This document shows, piece after piece, positions 50,350-58,955 of a stretch of DNA of 64,000 nucleotides. The stretch is from positions 1-64,000 of the forward strand of contig CAUZFB010000010.1 in assembly GCA_963579135.1 (NCBI GenBank). The letters are read 5' to 3'. Under the pieces are notes generated by a model. That model saw only the letters and a program-made list of their open reading frames with translations, did no database searches and was not told the DNA's origin. Within the stretch, counting starts at the first letter, position 1. Each line of letters starts with the position of its first letter. Origin of the DNA: CALGTL01 sp963579135 (GTDB taxonomy: Bacteria > Chloroflexota > Dehalococcoidia > Lucifugimonadales > Australimonadaceae). The position numbers were made by a program, and so were the translations under genes.

Positions 50350-50798
50350 CCAGGTTGTCGCTGGCTTCGGGCGGCTCATGGGTCGCGTGGAGGGGTATGC
50401 TGGACGCGATGTGACCCTAGTGCCTCCCTCCAGCGTCCTTTTGCCTCACTTGGGGGCCCTCGGCTGCGCACTGACTACGTTTTTCTGCGAGGGCTATGCT
50501 GCAACGCGCACTGTACGTGCTCAACCATCGTTGGCACTTCCCTAATACGGGCCTCAGCGGGTAGTGTTCCGGCCAAGAGCCAAGTCAAGAGCCTGTAGCT
50601 CCGCTCAACATTGAGGGACGAGCCACCCGATCACCGGGGTGACGGCCACCTCATCCGGACTTCTGTGTCGGAACCAGCGACGGAGCAGAAAGCGAGACCC
50701 CCGAGCGGGGTCGTAAGCAGGCGGCGGCGAGACCCATGAGGTTGGCTCGGGCGTCCTGCATTAAGCGCGGGCATTGGATGCCCCTGCGAGGCCGATGC
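50350..50798. other. Non-coding gap, nothing recognised
   Basis: About 450 bases after rarA with no supported gene. A small stem (GACCCC-CGAGC-GGGGTC, 50696-50712) is the only structure seen. It was scanned for tmRNA, RNase P, SRP and 6S features without success. Confidence 0.5.
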
Positions 50799-51845
50799 TC
50801 AGGACGCCGCGCGCATGACGGTTGAGATAACGTCCAGGGCTTCGTCAACGTCCTCTGAGCTGACGCCGTTGTGCGTCACGAAGCGCACCCAGTTGAAGCG
50901 GCCGTTGGCCAGTACCCCTCGGGCTTTGAGCGCGCCAGAAAGCGCCGCGCCGTCGCCATCGCCAATCTCCATGTAGACGATGTTGGTCTCGATGGAGGCG
51001 GGGTCCACGGCGACACCGGGGATGCTCGCGAGGCCTTTCGCGAGATGTTGCGCGTTCGCGTGGTCGTCCGCGAGACGATCGACCATGGTGTCGAGTCCCA
51101 CGATGCCAGCGGCCGCGACGATGCCAGCTTGGCGCATGCCACCGCCGAGCATCTTGCGCACGCGACGCGCTTTGGCAATGAACTCACGATCGCCCACGAG
51201 GACGGAACCCACCGGGCACGAGAGCCCCTTGGAGAGGCAGAAGCTGACGGAGTCCGCGACCGATGCGAGGTCGGCGACTGGGACACCCAGGGCGATGGCC
51301 GCGTTCCAGATCCGAGCACCGTCGATGTGGATGACCATGTCATGGGCGCGGGCGACGTCTACGGTGGGTTGCATTTGGGCGACGCTGAAGGCGGCGCCGT
51401 TGCCGCGGTTGTGCGTATTTTCGAGGCACAGCAGCCGCGGTCTGGGGAAGAGACCGGTGGCCGGAGATACGGTCGCGTCGAAGGCGTCCACGTCTATCAC
51501 TCCGCGAGCGTCGTTGGGGATGGGGCGCATCACCACGCCCCCGAAAGCGGGGATGGCGCCCATTTCGTTGACGAGAAGGTGGGCATCTGCCCCCATGTAG
51601 GCCTCATCTCCCCGGTCACACCAGGCTAGGGCTGCTATGAGGTTGCCCATAGAGCCGCTGGATACGAAGAGTCCAGCGGCTTTGCCGAGGCGTTCCGCTG
51701 CGGTGGCCTCGAGCCGGTTGACGGTAGGGTCTTCGCCGTAGACGTCATCGCCGACGGGGGCTTCCGCCATGGCCTTGCGCATCTCGGTGGTGGGTTGAGT
51801 CAGGGTGTCACTGCGAAGGTCGATGACATTCGGGGCGGTGGCCAT
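50799..51845 (-). CDS. ltaE: Low-specificity L-threonine aldolase family protein
   Basis: A 348-residue PLP enzyme of fold type I. IDLRSDTLTQPTTEMRKAM is the family start, H-rich ENTHNRGNG near 142-150 and IDGAR near 174-178 (the aspartate that contacts the PLP ring nitrogen) follow, and SFCLSKGLSCPVGS carries the PLP lysine K206. It cleaves L-threonine or allo-threonine to glycine and acetaldehyde. It is monocistronic on the minus strand and divergent from lspA. Confidence 0.92.
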   Translation of the reverse strand: MATAPNVIDLRSDTLTQPTTEMRKAMAEAPVGDDVYGEDPTVNRLEATAAERLGKAAGLFVSSGSMGNLIAALAWCDRGDEAYMGADAHLLVNEMGAIPAFGGVVMRPIPNDARGVIDVDAFDATVSPATGLFPRPRLLCLENTHNRGNGAAFSVAQMQPTVDVARAHDMVIHIDGARIWNAAIALGVPVADLASVADSVSFCLSKGLSCPVGSVLVGDREFIAKARRVRKMLGGGMRQAGIVAAAGIVGLDTMVDRLADDHANAQHLAKGLASIPGVAVDPASIETNIVYMEIGDGDGAALSGALKARGVLANGRFNWVRFVTHNGVSSEDVDEALDVISTVMRAAS

Positions 51846-51980
51846 GAGGGGAAACTCCTTAAACGTGAAACGTGCGCCTACTGGTTCCAGACTAAAGGTC
51901 GCCAGGCAGATCCTGTGAATCGCTTTCGCGCAGGAGTGACGCCGAATGCGGCCGGGGAGATTCTAGTAGAATCGAGGGCG

Positions 51981-52508
51981 ATGTGGGGTTTTCTTTCTCG
52001 TAACCGTTCTCTGATCGCTGTCGCCGTGACGGCGTTCGTGTTGGATCAGCTAACCAAGGCAATCGTGGTTGCTCAGGTGCCGCGCGGAACATCCTGGCCT
52101 GATTTGGGCTTCTTCCGGTTCACTCACATAGGCAATACGGGCTCGGCGTTCGGTCTTTTCGACGGCCGGAATTCATTCCTAATCGTTGGGGCGATCCTGG
52201 GGCTTGTCGTTCTGGTGTTCTTCTACCGTGCGCACCCCAATCCTGGCGTGCTGTTTAAGGTCAGCATGGGCTTGATGATCGCGGGAGCGCTGGGCAATTT
52301 GACCGATCGTGTGTTCCGCGACCACGTGGTGGATTTCGTGGACGTGGGGCCGTTCTGGATCTTCAACGTTGCGGACGCGTCAATCTCGGTTGGGTTGGCG
52401 GTGTTGGCGGTGAGTGTGTTGCTGTTCGATCAGAGCGCGCCAGACCACGTTGGGATCGGCGCCGACGCTGAAGCGTCCCTGGACGGCAATGACGATCAGC
52501 CCTCCTAG
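51981..52508 (+). CDS. lspA: Lipoprotein signal peptidase (signal peptidase II)
   Basis: ATG 51981 is chosen because the frame upstream is not family-like; it gives 175 residues. Four TM helices are expected. Conserved blocks are VLDQLTKAIV near 20-29, GNTGSAFGLF near 51-60, GNLTDRVFRDHVVDF with catalytic D118, and FNVADASISVG with D132. It removes signal peptides from lipidated prolipoproteins, such as the two binding proteins in this window. It overlaps or abuts rluD, the common lspA-rluD pairing. Confidence 0.94.
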   Translation: MWGFLSRNRSLIAVAVTAFVLDQLTKAIVVAQVPRGTSWPDLGFFRFTHIGNTGSAFGLFDGRNSFLIVGAILGLVVLVFFYRAHPNPGVLFKVSMGLMIAGALGNLTDRVFRDHVVDFVDVGPFWIFNVADASISVGLAVLAVSVLLFDQSAPDHVGIGADAEASLDGNDDQPS

Positions 52509-53400
52509 ACGCATGCTCGACGTGGCTTCCGCCGACGATGGTGAGCGGATCGATCGCTTCGTGCAGACGCGTTGTCCAGATCTGAGCCGTAGCCGAGGTG
52601 CGGCGTTGATACGCGGCGGCTCGGTGACGGTGAATGGCGCGACGGTGAAACCCTCGAGCGCGGTTCACGTGGGCGATAGCGTGGTTGTGACCGTGCCGCC
52701 GCCTGTCTCAACCGACCTGGTCGCGCAGGATATCCCCGTTGATATCGTTTATCAGGACGAGCACATGCTCGTGGTGGATAAGCCAGCTGGGCTAACGGTA
52801 CATCCAGCCCCTGGTCACCCTGATGGGACGCTAGTGAACGCACTGATGGCGATGATTTCGGATCTCTCGGGCATCGGCGGCGAGGTGCGGCCGGGGATCG
52901 TCCATCGGCTGGATAAGGACACGTCTGGTCTGATGATGGTTGCCAAGGACGATGCCACGCACCGCAGCCTCTCGCGGCAGCTCAAGGAGCGAAAGGTCCG
53001 CAAGACGTACCTGGCGCTGGTGGTGGGCTCGCTCAAGATGGACTCGGGAACGGTCGACGGGCCGATCGGCCGGCACCCGAAGCACCGCAAGCGCATGGCG
53101 ATCGTCGATGGCGGGCGGGACGCACTTACGGAGTACAACGTGGTGCGTCGCTATGACGGATTCACGTTGGTGGAGGCGCACCCGGTGACGGGCCGCACGC
53201 ACCAGATACGTGTGCACCTGACATCCCTGGGACACCCGCTGGTGGGTGACGCGGTCTACGGGAAGGCGTCACCGTTGGTGACGCATCACTTCCTGCATGC
53301 GACGCGCCTGGGCTTCTACCTGCCACCTGCCGGACAGGAGTGGCGTGTGCTCGAGTCGCCATTACCCGCGGACCTGCAGGCCGCTCTCGACGCTATCTAG
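52489..53400 (+). CDS. rluD: 23S rRNA pseudouridine synthase, RluD type
   Basis: An S4 domain at the N-terminus (GERIDRFVQTRCPDLSRSRG, then VTVNG) is followed by the RluA-family catalytic domain with HRLDKDTSGLMMVAK containing the catalytic aspartate, and GRTHQIRVHLTSLGHPLVGD. The start is uncertain: ATG 52489 overlaps lspA by 20 nt, and ATG 52513 lies 4 nt after lspA; neither has a strong ribosome site. The 303 (or 295) residues match the family. It modifies uridines in helix 69 of 23S rRNA and is coupled with lspA. Confidence 0.93.
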   Translation: MTISPPRRMLDVASADDGERIDRFVQTRCPDLSRSRGAALIRGGSVTVNGATVKPSSAVHVGDSVVVTVPPPVSTDLVAQDIPVDIVYQDEHMLVVDKPAGLTVHPAPGHPDGTLVNALMAMISDLSGIGGEVRPGIVHRLDKDTSGLMMVAKDDATHRSLSRQLKERKVRKTYLALVVGSLKMDSGTVDGPIGRHPKHRKRMAIVDGGRDALTEYNVVRRYDGFTLVEAHPVTGRTHQIRVHLTSLGHPLVGDAVYGKASPLVTHHFLHATRLGFYLPPAGQEWRVLESPLPADLQAALDAI

Positions 53401-53679
53401 ACGTGGGTGGGATTTGACCGCGTGGGGGGGGGGGGCCACGCCTGCGCCGTCACACACCTCGCAGCGCCCACCACCGCTGGCAGACACGCCGCTGTAGCCG
53501 ATGAACACCGCACCGAAGCACTTGTGGCAGTCCACGTAGTCAGATCGGGGTGGCCCTGCAATCCGATCCTTGTTGATGTGTAGGGGGAGCTCGGGGGAAC
53601 GAACCTGCGAACCCGGTCCTCCCCAGGTGGTACATGTCGCTTTGCGGAGCACCAGGAATCTCGTCGTTCCTGAGCCCAT
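53362..53679 (-). CDS. Possible small zinc-ribbon protein next to a G/C tract
   Basis: A 105-codon frame. Its middle shows CHKCFGAVF and, 20 residues later, CEVCDGAG, two C-x-x-C pairs, the second a perfect DnaJ-type C-x-x-C-x-G-x-G. After that the frame runs through the 12-nt tract (Pro-Pro-Pro) into the antisense of rluD, so the true C-terminus may be lost or shifted. No clear ribosome site. It may be a remnant or a small Zn-binding protein. Confidence 0.35.
   Translation of the reverse strand: MGSGTTRFLVLRKATCTTWGGPGSQVRSPELPLHINKDRIAGPPRSDYVDCHKCFGAVFIGYSGVSASGGGRCEVCDGAGVAPPPHAVKSHPRLDSVESGLQVRG
53424..53435. repeat. 12-nt G homopolymer
   Basis: Twelve G residues 24 nt after rluD, inside the possible zinc-ribbon frame on the other strand. 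Third long G/C tract of the window. Confidence 0.9.
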
Positions 53680-53919
53680 GGGTGCGGACCACCACCGGTC
53701 GGACTCGAGGAACCCGTGGACCTAATCTAGGGGGGGCAGGTCATCTCGATACTAATAAGCCGCTAAAACATGTTATACGAATCGATTCCCTATAGCCCCT
53801 ATTAGCATTAGCATCTCTGAAAACGTGACGATTATCGCCATAGAAACGCTCTCTCTGATGGAACTAGCGTACTCAACTGGATATTGTCATCAAAATACAG
53901 AAGCTAGAGTGAGGATCAG

Positions 53920-54573
53920 ATGGGTACGATCTCGACGGCCAAACTTGCAGGCATTTCACTTCTTTTCGGACCAGCCATTACAGTCGTCTGCTATTTCATC
54001 CAACAATTAGGCATTTATGCCGACGCCGAATGGGGAGTCTCTGCTTCATTTGCTGCTGCTGCTGCCAATGAAAGCAGTTCGATGGTTGCCACATCGGTAC
54101 TCGTTAGCCTTGGGTTGATGATGCTTGCGTATGGTTTTTTGTTTATCACGGATGGCATCAAAGGCAACGGTAACGGCGATGCGTTAGCTCGCTACGCACG
54201 GCCTTTGATATTGATAGGGACAGCAGGATTTATACTGAGCTTAGGGATTGCCGTTACCGCAGCGACCTATCCGGATCCCGCTACCGCCGCAGCTGCGGCC
54301 TTCCTCGTGTCGTCGGGAATCAACAATATTGCCGGTATCTTCTTCAGCCTCGGATTTGCCGCAGTATTCCTGGCAATGGGCTCAAGGGATGAATACAACA
54401 AAGTCATCGCCAATCTTGCCGCGCTCGTAGCAGTGCTTGCTTTTGTGCTGTCCATCATCGGTCTAGCCAACACTGACTCGAATGAGCAGATGACTCAGCT
54501 TGTTGGATTGACCTACATAGCCCACACCGTCTACGCGATGTACATCGGGTGGGGTCTTTTCTCGAAAAAATAA
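53920..54573 (+). CDS. Integral membrane protein of unknown family
   Basis: A 217-residue protein with about six TM segments (for example ISLLFGPAITVVCYFIQQLG, TSVLVSLGLMMLAYGFLFI, IAGIFFSLGFAAVFLAMG, LAALVAVLAFVLSIIGLA). The loops are short, and an extracytoplasmic Ala-rich loop follows TM1. The ribosome site GAGGATC is moderate. The gene and its flanks (about 53740-54640) are visibly AT-richer than surrounding DNA, and codon third positions less GC-biased, which suggests recent acquisition. No catalytic or binding motif is recognised. Confidence 0.7.
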   Translation: MGTISTAKLAGISLLFGPAITVVCYFIQQLGIYADAEWGVSASFAAAAANESSSMVATSVLVSLGLMMLAYGFLFITDGIKGNGNGDALARYARPLILIGTAGFILSLGIAVTAATYPDPATAAAAAFLVSSGINNIAGIFFSLGFAAVFLAMGSRDEYNKVIANLAALVAVLAFVLSIIGLANTDSNEQMTQLVGLTYIAHTVYAMYIGWGLFSKK

Positions 54574-54607
54574 TCCATAGATAGAAGGATTACAGTCAGC
54601 GTTATCT

Positions 54608-54637
54608 TCAATGATTGGCATCTGCATTAATCATTGA
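54608..54637 (+). terminator. Weak hairpin after the membrane-protein gene
   Basis: TCAATGAT (54608-54615) and ATCATTGA (54630-54637) form an 8-bp perfect AT-rich stem with a 14-nt loop, 35 nt after the stop. No T-tract. Confidence 0.3.
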
Positions 54638-55268
54638 GGAGGGCTGACGAAGCCAGTGGAGGTACGCTAACCGCGTTGATATTGTGGAGCTGCCGTACTT
54701 GGGACGGGGATTTTGCCCCAAATGATGAACGCTTTACCGTCGAGGTCGTTGGCGAGCGCGCCGCGGGCGCGCCGCTGACGCTGCGGGTCACCGACGCGGC
54801 TGGTGTTCCCGTGGTTGGCGCGGAGGTTGAGATCGTCGCTGGTGTGACCGGCGAGGATGGCACGCTCGCCGTAGACGCTCCGGCAGACGCGGCCAAGGTT
54901 CCAGGGCGAGGCTCGCACCGAGAACGGCTGTGGTAAATCTGAGGGCAAGGGTAAATGCGGCGACAGGGGCAACAACGCTCCTGAAGGCAGGAGTAAGCTT
55001 CAAGACAAGGGCAGGCGTGAAAACGCCGGCGTCAAAGCCAAGAACGATCGGCATGGTGAACTGACCATCGCTATCGAGGGCGAGGTTGCCGTTGGAGGTG
55101 CGGTGGTGGTAAGCGTGACAGACGCAAACAGCGCAGCCATTGAGGGCGTGGAGATTGAGATCAACGACGCGGTCGTTGGTTCGACTCACGCTGCCAAGCG
55201 GCGTGGACAAGGTGGAGATCGAGGACCGGCTCGGCGAGGCCGAGGGTGAACTGGAGATCGAGTTCTAG
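54634..55268 (+). pseudogene. Frameshifted Ig-like repeat protein gene
   Basis: Two related beta-sandwich repeats are encoded in different frames. Repeat 1 reads ERFTVEVVGERAAGAPLTLR and VTDAAGVPVVGAEVEIVAGV. Repeat 2 reads GELTIAIEGEVAVGGAVVVS and VTDANSAAIEGVEIEINDAV. Both match the carboxypeptidase-regulatory/bacterial Ig-like pattern. A Lys/Gly/Glu-rich linker (GKSEGKGKCGDRGNN) joins them. Frame changes near 54895 and again near 55200 are needed to read the linker and the acidic end (VDKVEIEDRLGEAEGELEIEF). No signal peptide or good start is visible, so it may also be 5'-truncated. Likely a decayed surface protein. Confidence 0.6.
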
Positions 55269-55457
55269 ACGGCTTTCCTCCCTGGGGTTTGGCTGAACGT
55301 ACAGAGGTTCGCTCGTCGGAGCGGGCTTCTTTTGTTTATCCCAAAGCAGACCAACACGAAAACGAGTCTGCGACCATTGAGCGAATGGTCTGTGGGCGGG
55401 GTTCGATTCTGTCTGGTCAACGGATCCCCCTTCCGGGCTCTGAGGCACACCGATAAC

Positions 55458-56936
55458 ATGAATGGCATGAGTAATACCGTCCGCGTCCGCTATGCACCCA
55501 GTCCCACCGGGGAACCCCACCTCGGCAACATCCGTTCCGCCCTATTCAACTGGCTCTACGCTCGTGCTTCGGGCGGTCAGTTCATCGTGCGGATCGAAGA
55601 CACCGATCGGGCGCGGCTTGTGGAGGGCGCGCAGGATGCGATCCTCGATGCGCTTCGTTGGCTGGGTCTCGACTGGGACGAGGGTCCCGAGGTGGAGGGG
55701 GATTACGGCCCCTACGTCCAATCGGAACGTCAGGCGCTTGGGATCTACCAGACGCACACCGACTGGCTGATCGCCAATGATTTCGCCTACCAGTGCTACT
55801 GTTCCCCCGAACGGCTGGCCGCCATGCGCCAAGCGCAGCAGGCGGCCAGCAAGTCGCCGGGCTACGACAGGCATTGTCGTGACCTGACGGAGGCCGAACG
55901 AATGGAATGCCTGAAGGCGAACCCCACGCCTGTCGTGCGTTTCAAGATGCCCACCGAGGGCGATATCGTGATCCACGATATCGTCAGAGGAGAGGTGAAG
56001 TTCGACGGCGGGTTGCTCGACGATTTCGTGATTCTCAAGTCGGACGGTTTTCCCACCTACCATCTGGCGAATGTAGTGGACGATCACCTCATGGAGATTA
56101 CTCACGTGATGCGTGCTGAGGAGTGGTTGCCGTCGGCGCCACGTCACCAGAAGCTCTACGAGGCCTTCGGGTTCGAGATGCCGGCGCTCGTACATTTGCC
56201 GATCATCCTCGGCCCGGACCGTTCCAAGCTTTCGAAGCGCCACGGGGCGACATCCATCCTGCACTATCGGGACGAGGGTTACCTTTCGGCGGCGATGCTG
56301 AATTTCCTGGCACGGTTGGGTTGGTCGCTGGACGATTCAACGGAGATCCTTTCGAGAGATGACCTCCTCAAGTACTTCAGTTTGGACCGTATCCTTGCCA
56401 ATCCCGCGGTCTTCGATAAGGACAAGCTTGAATGGTACAACGGGGTGTACATCCGCGACATGGATCCGCGTGCGTTGTGCCAGGAGCTCCTGCCCTATCT
56501 GGAGGCGGACGTTACAGGTCTCCCGGCGAGGGTCGCCCGCCCCATCGACCGTGATTACCTGACGACGATTGTGCCGCTGGAGCGCGAGCGCTTGAAGCGC
56601 TTGTCGGAGGCGCCTGCGATGCTAGAGTTCTTCTTCATCGATCAACCGGAATACGACCGTGCGTTGCTTGTGCAGAAGGGCATGGATGCAGATGGCACTC
56701 GCGTTGTGGTTGAGCGGGCGTTGGCGATTGCGGAGGCTGCTGCGGATTGGAGATCCGATGCGCTTGAAGTGTTGTACCGGGCACTTGCTGAGGAGATGGG
56801 CCTGAAGACGGGCCAGCTCTTCGGCACCATCCGCACCGCGATCACGGGTCGCACTGCGACTCCCCCGTTGTTCGACACGATGTCGGTCCTCGGCCGCGAC
56901 CGTGTGCTGTCGCGTCTGCGTGCCGTGCTCGCTTAG
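55458..56936 (+). CDS. gltX: Glutamate-tRNA ligase
   Basis: A class I synthetase. The HIGH-type motif is HLGN near 21-24 in YAPSPTGEPHLGN, and KLSKR near residue 257 is the KMSKS-type motif. IEDTDRARL is the glutamate/ATP-site segment, and the C-terminal helical anticodon-binding domain ends the 492-residue protein. ATG 55458 is chosen (GAGG 12 nt upstream); ATG 55467 is also possible, and the longer frame to 55332 is not homologous. In bacteria lacking glutaminyl-tRNA synthetase it also charges tRNA-Gln with Glu. Confidence 0.95.
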   Translation: MNGMSNTVRVRYAPSPTGEPHLGNIRSALFNWLYARASGGQFIVRIEDTDRARLVEGAQDAILDALRWLGLDWDEGPEVEGDYGPYVQSERQALGIYQTHTDWLIANDFAYQCYCSPERLAAMRQAQQAASKSPGYDRHCRDLTEAERMECLKANPTPVVRFKMPTEGDIVIHDIVRGEVKFDGGLLDDFVILKSDGFPTYHLANVVDDHLMEITHVMRAEEWLPSAPRHQKLYEAFGFEMPALVHLPIILGPDRSKLSKRHGATSILHYRDEGYLSAAMLNFLARLGWSLDDSTEILSRDDLLKYFSLDRILANPAVFDKDKLEWYNGVYIRDMDPRALCQELLPYLEADVTGLPARVARPIDRDYLTTIVPLERERLKRLSEAPAMLEFFFIDQPEYDRALLVQKGMDADGTRVVVERALAIAEAAADWRSDALEVLYRALAEEMGLKTGQLFGTIRTAITGRTATPPLFDTMSVLGRDRVLSRLRAVLA

Positions 56937-57054
56937 CTGCTGCCTCGCGCGCGTGGCCCACGCACGCTTGGCCTGTACCACCTGTCGTTGATAGCCTTCG
57001 CTTATTCATTCAGCGCTACACGCAGGGCTACAGGCAGCGCTAGAGGAGCAACCC

Positions 57055-57339
57055 ATGGCGGCATACGTCATCGCAGAAGTCGAAGTAACCAACCCTGAAG
57101 GCTACGAAGCCTACCGGACGCAGGTCCCTGCAACGCTGGAGCAGTACGGTGGTACGTACGTCGTGCGCGGCGGATCCATCGATTCGTTGGAGGGTGAGTC
57201 CGCTGGCCGGATGGTGATCCTGCAATTCGAAGACCTGGCGGCTGCGAAACGCTGGTACAACTCGCTCGAGTACCAAGCCATCGTCGGAACGCGGCACGCC
57301 AACAGCACGGGGCGACTCACGCTCGTTGAGGGCGTCTAG
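57055..57339 (+). CDS. DUF1330 family protein
   Basis: A 94-residue ferredoxin-like dimeric alpha/beta protein. VIAEVEVTNPEGYEAYRTQVPATLEQYGGTYV (family start) and GRMVILQFEDLAAAKRWYNS EYQAI with R-H-A-N-S...L-x-L-V-E-G follow the DUF1330 pattern. ATG has AGAGGAGC upstream. The family is of unknown function; related folds act as small oxygenases or isomerases. It stands alone between gltX and tRNA-Gln. Confidence 0.88.
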   Translation: MAAYVIAEVEVTNPEGYEAYRTQVPATLEQYGGTYVVRGGSIDSLEGESAGRMVILQFEDLAAAKRWYNSLEYQAIVGTRHANSTGRLTLVEGV

Positions 57340-57382
57340 GCTGGCGAGCGTTGGGGCGGTTTGCTAGGATTAACGGGCGCAC

Positions 57383-57456
57383 TGGGGATTCGGCTAGTGG
57401 TAGGCCACCTGACTCTGGATCAGGCAACAATGGTTCGAATCCATTATCCCCAGCCA
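57383..57456 (+). tRNA. tRNA-Gln (anticodon CTG)
   Basis: A 74-nt cloverleaf. The acceptor TGGGGAT pairs with ATCCCCA, with the U1:A72 pair typical of glutamine tRNAs. The anticodon stem CCTGA/TCAGG holds loop CTCTGGA, anticodon CTG, and the T-arm is AATGG-TTCGAAT-CCATT. CCA is encoded. It lies 44 nt after the DUF1330 gene; decayed DNA follows. Confidence 0.97.
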
Positions 57457-57579
57457 GTTGCGTCGCGTCCCGGCAAGTGTTACTGCTGCGACGATTCCCC
57501 CTTATTGACTAACCACTTTCGCACCTAACCTTCTGCAGTGGCCTTGTATGTCCTCGCGGCCGATACCGCTCCATAGCCC

Positions 57580-57925
57580 TCACTCGCCGGTGCAGAAATG
57601 GTGAGTTACGGAGAACGCCGCCGCATGGGTCAGGTGCGAGAAGCCAAGCCTCGTGAAGAGCCGTGTGAGCCGGTTGCGGACGCAGCGTGTTCGGTGACGA
57701 ACAACGTATTTCCGATTTCCGTGTTCGTCATACCCTCCGCGACCAGGCAGAGTACTTCTCGCTCGCCCGTCGTCAGCAAAGCTACTCGCGGGTTCACGCG
57801 ATCCCCCAACATACAGAGACGGTTGATGACGCTTCGGGTAATCTCCAGATTGAGCAGCGAGGGCTCTTCGGCGGCGGCCCGAACCGCTTTGAGGATGCGG
57901 CGCAGTGCGGCTCCCACGGGTTCCC
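57580..57925 (-). pseudogene. LuxR/NarL-type response regulator remnant
   Basis: From about 57917 the frame gives LRRILKAVRAAAEEPSLLN, the tail of a receiver domain, then LTTGEREVLCLVAEGMTNTE and IGNTLFVTEH, the LuxR helix-turn-helix. After VTEH the frame must shift near 57685 to continue VRNRLTRLFTRLGFSHLTHA to a stop at 57580. The phospho-accepting N-terminal half is absent. Truncation plus frameshift indicates a pseudogene. It lies between tRNA-Gln and a 22-bp hairpin on the same strand as the methyltransferase. Confidence 0.68.
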
Positions 57926-58003
57926 TCGGTGGTGCCTATCGCGATCACTTTTGACCAGTTAGGCTCGCGCTGGTCTGCTCATCATCGAGATTAATCACAA
58001 GCA

Positions 58004-58052
58004 TTGATCGCATGGACGCCAACGGGATAGCCGTTGGCGTCCATGCGATCAA
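58004..58052. repeat. 22-bp perfect inverted repeat with 5-nt loop
   Basis: 58004-58025 and 58031-58052 are perfectly complementary. It lies 67 nt beyond the Tam methyltransferase stop. The stem is much longer than in ordinary terminators, lacks a T-tract on either side, and is moderately GC-rich. It could terminate transcription, or be a mobile palindromic element or small-RNA precursor. Confidence 0.85.
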
Positions 58053-58119
58053 ACGTTACACATGCTGTGACGTCTGTTCTAGCTTATCGATGGATGAACG
58101 CTCCGACGAGCTGCTTCCT

Positions 58120-58887
58120 CTACTTCGTGGCCATCAAGAACAAACGCCTGAATGGCAGCAACGTCGTGCCGTCGGGTCGACGTTGGTACGCGGGCCCCAC
58201 GCGCTCCGCATACTCGCGGAGGAATGCCGCCCCCTCATCCTCGTTCAGCGTGTCTAGGATGGGCCGTAAGAAGCTCCCCTTCGTGAACTCCACGATAGGG
58301 TGCTCGCCTTCCATGACCTGGTAGTACTGCGTTTCCCAGACATCGAGCTCTGAGAAGAGAGGCCTGAGGAGGTCGTAGTAGAACGTTGGCAGTTGCGTGG
58401 GCGTTTCGCTAAGAAGTGGCAGGAGGCGGTCACGCCAGTCGTGGGCGCGCATCGTATCGAAGATCGTGGTATGAGAGGGCTCTCCGAAGTTGCGGGGCAT
58501 CTGGACGGCTAGCACGCCGCCTTCGGGTAGCAGGCTGGCTAGGCGCGGGAAGAGGGTTTCGTGATCGCCAAGCCAGTGCAATGTGGCGTTGGAGTAGAGC
58601 AGGTCCGGCGTCGTGTCGGGCTGCCAGTCGCGGAGGTCACCCTGCTGCCAGCTGATGTCGGCGTGCTCCTCACGGGCACGATCGAGCATTGGCTTCGAGC
58701 CATCGACGCCTGTGACGTTCGCTTCGGGCCAGCGCGCTTTGATGTGGACCGTGGCCGTGCCAGGTCCGCAGCCGAGGTCGTAGACGGTGCGCGGGGCGTC
58801 CAGCGGCACGTGGGCCAGCAGGTCGAGCGCAGGGCGCAGGCGTTGGTTGCCGAATCGGAGGTACTGCGTGGGATTCCAGGTGGTCAT
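58120..58887 (-). CDS. tam: Trans-aconitate 2-methyltransferase-like enzyme
   Basis: A 255-residue SAM-dependent methyltransferase. WNPTQYLRFGNQRLRPALDL is the Tam start, VYDLGCGPGTATVHI is motif I, GVDGSKPMLDRA is the ribose-binding acidic loop, LLYSNATLHWLGD is motif IV, and the C-terminal VEFTKGSFLRPILDTL is typical. Tam methylates trans-aconitate, relieving aconitase inhibition. The enzyme is monocistronic, with the 22-bp hairpin downstream. Confidence 0.9.
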   Translation of the reverse strand: MTTWNPTQYLRFGNQRLRPALDLLAHVPLDAPRTVYDLGCGPGTATVHIKARWPEANVTGVDGSKPMLDRAREEHADISWQQGDLRDWQPDTTPDLLYSNATLHWLGDHETLFPRLASLLPEGGVLAVQMPRNFGEPSHTTIFDTMRAHDWRDRLLPLLSETPTQLPTFYYDLLRPLFSELDVWETQYYQVMEGEHPIVEFTKGSFLRPILDTLNEDEGAAFLREYAERVGPAYQRRPDGTTLLPFRRLFLMATK

Positions 58888-58955
58888 GTGCGCGCATTTC
58901 CAGTTTTCAGATATGGATCAGAAACAGATGGAAGACGGTTAGCGGTTCGGGCGGA

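Noticed and set aside
50350..50798. A structural RNA gene in the gap after rarA
   Set aside because: No tmRNA, RNase P, SRP or 6S landmarks were found; only a weak short stem.
54051..54066. Short GCT trinucleotide run in the membrane-protein gene
   Set aside because: Only four to five copies encoding an Ala-rich loop; not notable as a repeat.
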